Below are positions 1 to 6,057 of a stretch of DNA of 6,528 bases, one piece after another. This DNA is from Lachnospiraceae bacterium. Its GTDB lineage: Bacteria > Bacillota > Clostridia > Lachnospirales > Lachnospiraceae. The notes beneath the pieces were generated by a model. It did no database searches, was not told where the DNA came from, and saw only the letters and a program-made list of their open reading frames with translations. Every line of letters begins with the position of its first letter. Position 1 is the first letter of the stretch. A program made the translations under genes and the position numbers. The stretch lies in the NCBI GenBank assembly GCA_900753685.1, contig CAAEAB010000025.1, positions 1 through 6,528 of the forward strand, given 5' to 3'.

Positions 1-452
1 CCTTCTGCCATATCGTTCAGCGAAAAGCCTAAACGATTGAATAGAAAAAGCTCCGCCGCCGCTATACACAGGCTGACCAGATACAGCCGGATCCACCTCC
101 GGCGGTTTTTCTGCCGGACTTTCTGTTCTTTGAATGACATTTCCATTGAACAGGTCACCAGCGCTTCAACCTCGTCTTTCTTTAATATTCTCTCAGTCTC
201 AAGTCTCTCGCCCCGGAGCAACTCCGTTACTGTCACTCCCAAAGCCTCTGCTATGGGAATGAGCATGGACACATTCGGCATACTCAATCCCCGCTCCCAT
301 TTACTGACTGCTTTATCCGATATAAAAAGCCTCTCCGCCAGTTCTTTCTGAGTCAGATGCTTCTCCTTGCGAAGCTGTGCAATAAATTCTCCGAATTTCT
401 TGTTATCCATCGGATATGTTCCACCGCTCTTTTCATTATCTGTCTGATACAT
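1..452 (-). CDS. XRE-family helix-turn-helix transcriptional regulator with a membrane segment (3' end beyond the window)
   Basis: The gene is open from an ATG at 452-450 to the left edge: 150 whole codons with no stop. Residues about 18-80 form a Cro/C1-type (XRE) DNA-binding domain. Its helix-turn-helix is visible as 'LTQKELAERLFISDKAVSKW' (33-52), followed by 'MPNVSMLIPIAEALGVTVTE' (58-77). A charged linker (81-119, ending KNRRR) leads to a hydrophobic stretch at about 120-139 that looks like a membrane segment. This suggests a cytoplasmic DNA-binding head on a membrane-bound tail, a layout common in Clostridia. The ligand and target genes cannot be read from the sequence. The start is chosen because AGGAGG sits 7 nt upstream; an in-frame ATG at 410-408 ('MDNKKFGEF') is the alternative and would drop 14 residues that precede the domain. 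The gene follows the P-type ATPase gene in the same direction after a 105 bp gap. Family call is firm; function is unknown. Confidence 0.88.
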   Translation of the reverse strand, partial: MYQTDNEKSGGTYPMDNKKFGEFIAQLRKEKHLTQKELAERLFISDKAVSKWERGLSMPNVSMLIPIAEALGVTVTELLRGERLETERILKKDEVEALVTCSMEMSFKEQKVRQKNRRRWIRLYLVSLCIAAAELFLFNRLGFSLNDMAE

Positions 453-459
453 AAGGCCA

Positions 460-465
460 CCTCCT
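460..465 (-). promoter_or_regulatory. Ribosome binding site of the XRE regulator gene
   Basis: A perfect AGGAGG (read on the minus strand) lies 7 nt before the ATG at 452. It decides the start in favour of this ATG over the internal one at 410, which has only a weaker GGTGGA upstream. Confidence 0.8.
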
Positions 466-471
466 GAAATC

Positions 472-500
472 ATCTTACATTTCGGGCCTCATAAAAACAA
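472..500 (-). promoter_or_regulatory. Weak candidate promoter for the XRE regulator gene
   Basis: On the minus strand TTGTTT (500-495) and TAAGAT (477-472) are separated by 17 bp, an acceptable but imperfect sigma-A match. The predicted transcription start would fall at about 465, right at the AGGAGG, giving a leader of only about 13 nt. That is unusual, so the call is tentative. The alternative is read-through from the ATPase gene; I see no GC-rich hairpin followed by a T-run in 453-557 that would block it. Confidence 0.25.
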
Positions 501-557
501 CCGACCAATAGTAGAATCCGGGCGCCACAGTTATTTTCTTAAATTAAAGAGTGACGT

Positions 558-2882
558 TCAGCGCTGTTTTGTCAAAATCCGTACCGCCTTTGTGAACCAC
601 TGTAACAAATATCGGGTAAGTATCATCAATGGGATGATAAATATAAGCCGCCAGTTCAGTATATGGGTGATACTGAAAAAATCCGGCAGAATGAAAATTG
701 CCGTCATAAAGATAACGCACATGACAATACATAGAATCCGCCGCCGCGTATTCATCGGACGGCATACCTCCCAGACAACCATCTGGCTGATAAAACCGGC
801 TAAAAGCAAATTGTAGGTAGACAGCATTAATCCGTCAAATCCAAAGAAGGCTGAAACAACCTGATTCACCAGCATCATGACGACCATCGTCAGCGCGCTC
901 GGCAGGGATATCCTGAGAACATTTCGCATAAATCCGTTGCTCGTCACCGTCTCCGTCTGCTCCAATGTCAAAATAAAGCTCGGTATACCAATAGCCGTCG
1001 TACTTATGATACTTAAATGAATCGGAACAAAAGGATAGGTCCGTCCGAGAATAATAAATATAATACTCAAAAGTACCGAATAAATCGTCTTTGTCAGGTA
1101 AAGAGCGCTGACGCGTTCAATATTGGATATAATCATCCGTCCTTCCCGGACGATGGACTTCATACTGGCAAAATTTGAATCCATGAGTACAATATGGGCT
1201 ACCTGCTTGGCCGCATCGCTTCCCGCCGCCATGGCAATACCACAGTTGGCGTCCTTCAAGGCAAGAACGTCGTTGACACCATCGCCAACCATGCCGACCA
1301 CAGCGCCGTTAGCCTGATAAGCCTTGACAATCCGCTGCTTCTGTTCCGGACGGACACGGCCATATACCGTATAATTCGGTACGACCTCCCGAAGCTCCTC
1401 AAAATCCTCCGGCAGCGTGTTTGCATCAATGTACCTTTCGCCGCCTTCAAGGCCGGCTTTCACTGCAATATTCGAAACCGTCACCGGGTTATCTCCGGAA
1501 ATGACCTTGATGGCCACATTCTGGCTTGCAAAATATTCAAAAGTCCCCCGGGCTTCCGGACGAATACAGTCGGAAATCACAATCAATCCCGACGGTGTGA
1601 CGCCGCTGACCGTCATATCATTCATATTGATGGAAGCACATTTTCCCAGAAGAAGGACACGCATCCCTTCTCTCGAACAGGCATCCACCTTTTCATTTAA
1701 TTCTTTATTATCTTTGACAAGAAACTCCGGCGCACCGAGCACATAGTTTCCCTCGCCCTCAAAGACGATCGCCCGATACTTCCGATCCGAAGAAAATGGA
1801 ATCTTGGCCTGAATCTTCCATTTTTCAGTTTTCTCAAAATAAGCCATCAGCGCGTCCTGGGTCGCATTCACATCATCGAAGGCGAAGGCGATTTCATTCA
1901 TAACCTCCCGCATCCGCTCCGGATTCTCCCCGAAGGGAATCAGTTCGACCACTTCCAGCGCTCCTGTGGTAATTGTTCCTGTTTTGTCAAGACAGAGGAC
2001 ATTCACCCGGGCCAGAGCCTCAATAGCCTCCATCTCCTGAACAAGGGCCTGCTTTCCGGCCAGACGTCCCACACCGAGAATAAAGGAAATACTGGTCAAA
2101 AGCACCAGTCCCTCGGGAATCATGCCGATCACTCCGGCTACCGTATTGACAAGGGCATCAGAAAAGGTGATTCCTTCTGCCCCCCGCTGAGATATAAACA
2201 GTAAAATGCCGACAGGAACAAGAATGGTTCCTGTCACCTTGATGATTCGCTTAATCGAATCCTGCATCTCAGATGAGGCCCGTTTTTTTTGTTTGGCCTG
2301 GCTGGCCAGCTGGGTTGCATAGTTATCCTTTCCCACATGGATAACCTTCGCCTGACCGCTTCCGGCCACCATAAAGCTGCCTGACCAGAGGGTATCCCCC
2401 GGAGCCTTGCGCACCGGCCGGGATTCTCCCGTAATCATGGATTCATTGACCTCAATACCCTCCGATTCCAGAACCGTACAGTCCGCCCCGATCTGATTAC
2501 CGTTTTCCACATAAAGCAAATCATCCAGAACCAGTTCTTCAATCGGAATATTTTTAAACTTTCCGTCCCGGCATACCCGGGCTTTACTGGCGGTGATTAC
2601 CGCCAGGTTATCAATCAGTTTTTTTACCTTTAATTCCTGAAAAATACCGATAACTGAATTGCAGATAATAACTCCAAGAAATGTCAGGTTTTTAAACTGA
2701 CCGGACAAGATAACAAGAATCCCAAGAAAAATATTCAAAAAGTTAAAATAGGTCAGCGTATGACAACGGACAATTTCTGCCGTCGTTTTTGAAATATGAC
2801 TATCTGATATATTTACCTGACCCTTGTCGACCCGCTTTTGGACTTCGGCACTGGTCAGACCGCCATAGCCCCGATCTTCCAT
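558..2882 (-). CDS. Cation-translocating P-type ATPase, CtpE-like (probable calcium/cation pump)
   Basis: This 774-residue protein is a complete P-type ATPase that uses ATP to move a cation across the cytoplasmic membrane. Landmarks in order: membrane helices M1-M2 (about 43-83); actuator domain with TGES (151-154); M3-M4 (about 213-272) with PEGL (256-259), the ion-binding motif of Ca2+-type pumps; phosphorylation motif DKTGT with Asp299; nucleotide-binding domain with FSSDRK (363-368) and GAPE (383-386, the usual preceding Lys replaced by Leu); SGDN (462-465); GDGVND (533-538); and six C-terminal helices (about 596-762). There is no N-terminal heavy-metal domain and no CPC motif, so it is not a Cu/Cd/Zn pump. 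The M6 region ('TTAIGIPSFILTL') lacks the SERCA Asn/Asp pattern and resembles mycobacterial CtpE, reported as a calcium transporter; substrate is inferred. The ATG at 2882 begins 3 bp after the metA stop, with GAGG (2894-2891) inside metA, so translation is probably coupled. No damage is seen. Confidence 0.93.
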   Translation of the reverse strand: MEDRGYGGLTSAEVQKRVDKGQVNISDSHISKTTAEIVRCHTLTYFNFLNIFLGILVILSGQFKNLTFLGVIICNSVIGIFQELKVKKLIDNLAVITASKARVCRDGKFKNIPIEELVLDDLLYVENGNQIGADCTVLESEGIEVNESMITGESRPVRKAPGDTLWSGSFMVAGSGQAKVIHVGKDNYATQLASQAKQKKRASSEMQDSIKRIIKVTGTILVPVGILLFISQRGAEGITFSDALVNTVAGVIGMIPEGLVLLTSISFILGVGRLAGKQALVQEMEAIEALARVNVLCLDKTGTITTGALEVVELIPFGENPERMREVMNEIAFAFDDVNATQDALMAYFEKTEKWKIQAKIPFSSDRKYRAIVFEGEGNYVLGAPEFLVKDNKELNEKVDACSREGMRVLLLGKCASINMNDMTVSGVTPSGLIVISDCIRPEARGTFEYFASQNVAIKVISGDNPVTVSNIAVKAGLEGGERYIDANTLPEDFEELREVVPNYTVYGRVRPEQKQRIVKAYQANGAVVGMVGDGVNDVLALKDANCGIAMAAGSDAAKQVAHIVLMDSNFASMKSIVREGRMIISNIERVSALYLTKTIYSVLLSIIFIILGRTYPFVPIHLSIISTTAIGIPSFILTLEQTETVTSNGFMRNVLRISLPSALTMVVMMLVNQVVSAFFGFDGLMLSTYNLLLAGFISQMVVWEVCRPMNTRRRILCIVMCVIFMTAIFILPDFFSITHILNWRLIFIIPLMILTRYLLQWFTKAVRILTKQR

Positions 2883-2885
2883 AAT

Positions 2886-3824
2886 TTAATCCTCATCTGT
2901 AAACGTTATAACATCTTCATTTAAAATATATGGCGTTGTCTGATATACAAAATAATTCAGCCAATTAGAATAAATCCATGTACCATGAGCGCGCCAGCGC
3001 ATCATCGGCCGTTTTTCCGGATCATCATCTTCAAAATAATTTACCGGAATCTCCGGATTCAACCCCTTATCCATATCCCGGAAATACTCCTTCGACAACG
3101 TATCGATATCATATTCCGAATGGCCCATGACAAAAAACTGGGAACCGCTCTGATTTCCGACCACATAAACGCCGGCCTCGTCGGAAGCCGCCATAATCTT
3201 CAAATCCGGGATCTTCTCAATATCTTCCGCCCGAACCGTTGTATTTCGGGAATGGGGCGCATAAAATTCCGAATCAAACCCCCTAAACAGCCTAGACTTT
3301 TCATTGATTAGATAATGCTTGTACACACCGGACAATTTTTTATCCAAAATATATTTCGGTATCCGGTAATGATAATACAGTCCGGCCTGGGCTCCCCAAC
3401 AGATATGGAAGGTCGAATGAACATGGGTCTTGGACCATTCCATAACCTGACACAGCTCATCCCAATATTCCACATCCTCAAAATCCATCAGCTCCACCGG
3501 CGCGCCGGTAATGATCATCCCATCATACCATTTATGCTTAACCTGAGGAAACGTCTGATAAAAAGTGATCATATGCTCCTCAGAAATATTCTTTGCCGTA
3601 TGGGACTCCATCTGGAGCAGCTCGATCTCGATCTGGAGCGGCGTATTTGACAGGCAGCGCAGAATCTGTGTCTCTGTTTCAATCTTCGTCGGCATCAGAT
3701 TCAAAATTAAAATCTGAAGGGGACGGATATTCTGGGTCAGGGCTCTTCGCTCCGTCATGACGAAAATATGCTCATCCTCCAGAACCTTTCTGGCCGGCAA
3801 GTCATTTTGTATTTTAATCGGCAT
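2886..3824 (-). CDS. metA: Homoserine O-acetyltransferase (MetA family)
   Basis: This cytoplasmic enzyme activates homoserine by O-acylation, the first committed step of methionine synthesis. The 312-residue length is close to the usual size for MetA (about 300-310). The glutamine-amidotransferase-like fold is visible: 'MPIKIQNDLPARKVLEDEHI' at the N-terminus, 'ILILNLMPTKIETETQ' (38-53), the nucleophile Cys142 in 'HSTFHICWGAQAGLYYHY' and the catalytic pair His235/Glu237 in 'VMGHSEYD'. These numbers match the E. coli enzyme. Residue 111 is Glu ('TGAPVELMDFEDV'); in this family Glu111 goes with acetyl-CoA and Gly111 with succinyl-CoA, so O-acetylhomoserine is the predicted product despite the historical name succinyltransferase. 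The ATG start has AGGAGA 7 nt upstream and its own sigma-A promoter. The stop lies 3 bp before the ATPase start. No riboswitch is visible in the short leader. Identification is very secure; acyl specificity is inferred. Confidence 0.97.
   Translation of the reverse strand: MPIKIQNDLPARKVLEDEHIFVMTERRALTQNIRPLQILILNLMPTKIETETQILRCLSNTPLQIEIELLQMESHTAKNISEEHMITFYQTFPQVKHKWYDGMIITGAPVELMDFEDVEYWDELCQVMEWSKTHVHSTFHICWGAQAGLYYHYRIPKYILDKKLSGVYKHYLINEKSRLFRGFDSEFYAPHSRNTTVRAEDIEKIPDLKIMAASDEAGVYVVGNQSGSQFFVMGHSEYDIDTLSKEYFRDMDKGLNPEIPVNYFEDDDPEKRPMMRWRAHGTWIYSNWLNYFVYQTTPYILNEDVITFTDED
2891..2894 (-). promoter_or_regulatory. Ribosome binding site of the P-type ATPase gene, located inside the metA coding end
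   Basis: GAGG on the minus strand lies 8 nt before the ATPase ATG and overlaps the penultimate metA codons (Asp-Glu-Asp-stop). The site can be used only on a transcript that also carries metA, which supports an operon and coupled translation. It is modest in strength compared with the site of metA. Confidence 0.6.
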
Positions 3825-3831
3825 ATAAAAG

Positions 3832-3837
3832 TCTCCT
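3832..3837 (-). promoter_or_regulatory. Ribosome binding site of metA
   Basis: AGGAGA on the minus strand, 7 nt before the ATG at 3824. It fixes the metA start and agrees with the conserved MetA N-terminus 'MPIKI'. Confidence 0.75.
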
Positions 3838-3861
3838 GTTCTCTCATTGAAATTATTTATT

Positions 3862-3890
3862 ATTCTAAGGCATTTTCATAGATACGTCAA
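3862..3890 (-). promoter_or_regulatory. Sigma-A promoter of the metA-ATPase operon
   Basis: On the minus strand TTGACG (3890-3885) and TAGAAT (3867-3862) are exactly 17 bp apart, each one base from consensus. Predicted transcription starts near 3855, giving a leader of about 30 nt before metA. That is too short for an S-box (SAM) riboswitch or a T-box, the common controls of methionine genes in Bacillota. An operator bound by a repressor protein is possible, but I see no clear inverted repeat. Confidence 0.7.
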
Positions 3891-3932
3891 GGAAGGGGCT
3901 CTTACGAATTTCTTAGATTTTCATTTCAAAAT

Positions 3933-5300
3933 TCAATCTGTCCTGAGAGCCGTTACCGGATCGCTCTTCGCCGCCTTCTTGGACGGAATCAATCCTCCGA
4001 TCAACGTAAGCATTACGCTCAACACAAAGATTGCCACAAATGCAATTAACACATAGCTGATGATATCAATAATATCTGTGACCGAGGACATGAGCGTCCC
4101 CACCATGTCGGTATAGGTAATAACCTGATCCTCCTTTCCCTGGGCCGTCATCCGATCATTGTAATTATCCAGAATCTCAACGATTTTTTCTTTGCTTTCA
4201 AAATCCAGCGGATAAATATCAATCCCGCTCGGTTCATCCAGATCCGCATAACCGAGTGACTGTAAATTACTTTCGTAGGAAACACTGGAACCGCTGCCCA
4301 TAGACATCATAAGCTCCTTTAAATCCTCCCCGTCCATATTCATGGTAAAGGCGCTGGCAAAGGCGTCCGCATCGATACTCATGGCGTTTTGCAGGCTGTT
4401 TCCAATCTGACTCATCATCTGAGTCATGACTGTTTCCATACTGCCTGCGATCTGATTCATCATCTGCTCCATAGCGGAGGTAATCTGGCTCTCCAGCGCT
4501 CCGGCTACGGCTGTTCCATACGAAGAGAAGGCGCCCTGCATATAGCTTTCTATGGATGCCGTGATCTGCTGCTCAAGCCCGGTCGTATCTACCATTTTCA
4601 TTATGCCTGAGGAAAGAATATCCTTTGTCGTATCCGTTCCGAGATAATCCAGAAAATATTCACACATCCGCGAAGGATCCGCCAGCCCGTTGGCCGTCGC
4701 ATAGCTCTGATAACCGTCGCTGAGGGCGGCGGCCACCGCCGCCAGCTGTTCCTGAGTTATCGTAACATTTTCACTGATTTTAAAATTATTTTCTGCCCAA
4801 TTGGTCAATATCGCCTGGGCATCGCCGGTAGAGAGATATTCCAAAAGATATTCGTCAAATTTATCCGGATCCGTATAGCCGTTGGCCGCCGCATAGCTCT
4901 GATAACCTGCCATGACCTCTGTCACCAGCTGCTGGAGCTGTTCCTTGGACACGGTTATATTACCGGCCGATTCCAGAATCGCTTTCATACTATCTGAAAG
5001 AATCTGCTGAGCCTCCGGGCTTTTAAGATATTCAAGAAAATCCTCAATCAAATTTGAATAATCCGCTTCCGGATGCTCCTTTATATATTCTTGATACCCG
5101 GCAATAACATCCGATACCAATTGATTCACATCATCCGCTGTGGCTGTAATTTCAACCTTGTCCATCAGGTCGCTCATACTTATGTCCGGCATATCCGGAA
5201 GGGTCAGATTGATCGAGCCCAAATTCACTGCTGCTTTCTTCGCCAAAGGCTTCATTGGTAAATACATTGGTATCGCGCTTCGAAAGCTGCTCCTGAACAA
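3933..5300 (-). CDS. Segment 3 of the split ABC transporter: repeat-bearing extracytoplasmic domain and shortened C-terminal membrane region
   Basis: The 455-codon frame formally starts at 5300, but its first 27 or so residues are out of frame with the family; coding proper resumes near Gly28 (5219-5217) with 'GSINLTLPDMPDISMSDL'. Residues 51-240 hold three copies of a 64-residue repeat. Residues 241-310 are rich in Met, Gln, Ser and Ala in a helical, coiled-coil-like pattern. 'YADLDEPSGIDIYPLDFESK' and 'EDQVITYTDMVGTLMSSVTD' (351-409) are the familiar run-up to the FtsX domain. Only one hydrophobic block follows (about 409-437, 'IISYVLIAFVAIFVLSVMLT' then 'LIGGLIP') before 'SKKAAKSDPVTALRTD'. 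Family members normally have three helices and an 'ERxxEIGxLRAIG'-type loop between 'VLIAFVAI' and 'LTLIGGLIPS'; all of that is missing here, in frame. With only this helix and that of segment 1, the protein probably cannot work as a transporter. Confidence 0.78.
   Translation of the reverse strand: MFRSSFRSAIPMYLPMKPLAKKAAVNLGSINLTLPDMPDISMSDLMDKVEITATADDVNQLVSDVIAGYQEYIKEHPEADYSNLIEDFLEYLKSPEAQQILSDSMKAILESAGNITVSKEQLQQLVTEVMAGYQSYAAANGYTDPDKFDEYLLEYLSTGDAQAILTNWAENNFKISENVTITQEQLAAVAAALSDGYQSYATANGLADPSRMCEYFLDYLGTDTTKDILSSGIMKMVDTTGLEQQITASIESYMQGAFSSYGTAVAGALESQITSAMEQMMNQIAGSMETVMTQMMSQIGNSLQNAMSIDADAFASAFTMNMDGEDLKELMMSMGSGSSVSYESNLQSLGYADLDEPSGIDIYPLDFESKEKIVEILDNYNDRMTAQGKEDQVITYTDMVGTLMSSVTDIIDIISYVLIAFVAIFVLSVMLTLIGGLIPSKKAAKSDPVTALRTD
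4581..5150 (-). repeat. Three tandem 64-codon (192 bp) repeats inside the ABC permease ectodomain
   Basis: Within segment 3, unit 1 is residues 51-114 (5150-4959), unit 2 is 115-178 (4958-4767) and unit 3 is 179-240 (4766-4581). Each unit runs: 'T...(E/D)QL..LV..V..GYQ.Y...', a short turn, '(Y/F)L.(Y/E)YL......ILS/ILT'. The Gly-Tyr-Gln triplet falls at 68-70, 132-134 and 196-198, exactly 64 residues apart. Units 2 and 3 are closest ('AGYQSYAAANGYTDPDKF' versus 'DGYQSYATANGLADPSRM') and are also alike at DNA level near 4690-4720 and 4880-4912. Unit 1 is more diverged. This suggests successive duplication of a helical module. Confidence 0.75.
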
Positions 5301-6057
5301 TTTTGCTCTCCTGTGCCTTTTCGATTACGTACCTGCTCAATGACTCGGGATAATAAATTCCGGTACTTAAAAGCATTCCCTTAGCGTCCTCTGAAGGCTG
5401 AACGATACCGACAATCCTTATGTCCTCTCCCTGATCGACCAGACTTTTCATGTATTCTTTATTTTCCGTTTTATCCTTCCATATCTTATATTGGTCATCA
5501 TACTCATAATAATCCGAGCTGTTCACCAGTTTAAAGGAAGCTTCCATAATATCATCATAGGTATAGGTACCGATATTTTCCGGAGTATCCACATCTTCCC
5601 CGTTCATAAACTGCTGAATCATATCGTCGAGCTCCATGGAATCCCGAAGGCCCAAAGTATACAGCAAAAAATCACTGACGCTGCCTGAAGAACTCAAAAC
5701 GACCACACATTCATTATAATTTTCCGGCCAACGTCCTGCCTTTACATCATATTGACTCTCGTAAAGAGCAGATTCCGACGGCAGCTCATAAAATACATTG
5801 GTACTCATCATAGAGGACATAAGGCTGCTGGAGCTTGCCGATGAACCGAGCCCTAGGGCATCAAATGAACTGTCCGGATTTACCCTGTGAACATTTTCTC
5901 CATCCTGACGATAAATCTGCGGCGTCACGTTATAACTATATTCTATGGAATTCACATAATCCTCAATGCCGCTCTCTCCGCTCTCGAGATAAGCCTTTAA
6001 AGATTTCAGGTCATTGGTATCTACCGTAGAAAACATATTTGTAACCATCTGGGCCAC
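5152..6057 (-). CDS. Segment 2 of the split ABC transporter: first part of the extracytoplasmic domain
   Basis: This 301-codon frame begins formally at a GTG (6057-6055) with no ribosome binding site. Its first residues, 'VAQMVTNMFSTVDTNDLKSL', continue segment 1 directly if one G is restored, giving 'DDEVMVAQMVTNMF' across the join. It is hydrophilic, without membrane helices: a Ser/Met-rich stretch ('SSASSSSLMSSMMSTN'), then 'LYESQYDVKAGRWPENYNEC', the MacB-type periplasmic-domain motif, then 'GEDIRIVGIVQPSEDAKGML'. True homology seems to end at about Phe279 (codon 5223-5221); the last 22 residues, 'GLDQSDPSGYAGHKYERPDG' and on, are out of frame. It is therefore not an independent gene, although automatic callers may report it as one. 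Confidence 0.75.
   Translation of the reverse strand: MAQMVTNMFSTVDTNDLKSLKAYLESGESGIEDYVNSIEYSYNVTPQIYRQDGENVHRVNPDSSFDALGLGSSASSSSLMSSMMSTNVFYELPSESALYESQYDVKAGRWPENYNECVVVLSSSGSVSDFLLYTLGLRDSMELDDMIQQFMNGEDVDTPENIGTYTYDDIMEASFKLVNSSDYYEYDDQYKIWKDKTENKEYMKSLVDQGEDIRIVGIVQPSEDAKGMLLSTGIYYPESLSRYVIEKAQESKIVQEQLSKRDTNVFTNEAFGEESSSEFGLDQSDPSGYAGHKYERPDGQG

Noticed and set aside
453..557. Terminator or operator around the GGCGCC palindrome between the ATPase and XRE genes
   Set aside because: The palindrome is only 6 bp, has no stem extension and no T-run, and is not part of a longer dyad that I can find.
1194..1700. 168-codon open frame on the plus strand opposite the P-type ATPase
   Set aside because: It is antisense to a clearly real ATPase with every family motif, its product has no recognisable domain and it has no convincing ribosome binding site. 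The other plus-strand frames (for example 37-351, 3315-3650, 4389-4610) are rejected for the same reason.
3891..3935. Rho-independent terminator after the ABC transporter gene
   Set aside because: The only inverted repeat (GAATTT ... AAATTC) is AT-rich with a long loop and is not followed by a T-run, so it would not make a stable terminator.
4581..5150. CRISPR-like array because of the regular repeat spacing
   Set aside because: The repeats are diverged 192 bp coding units within one open frame, without short identical repeats or unique spacers.
5214..5226. Programmed +1 frameshift at TTT GGG CTC joining segments 2 and 3
   Set aside because: There is no stop or rare codon at the slip point and no internal Shine-Dalgarno as in prfB. 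A one-base insertion in the T/G runs explains it.
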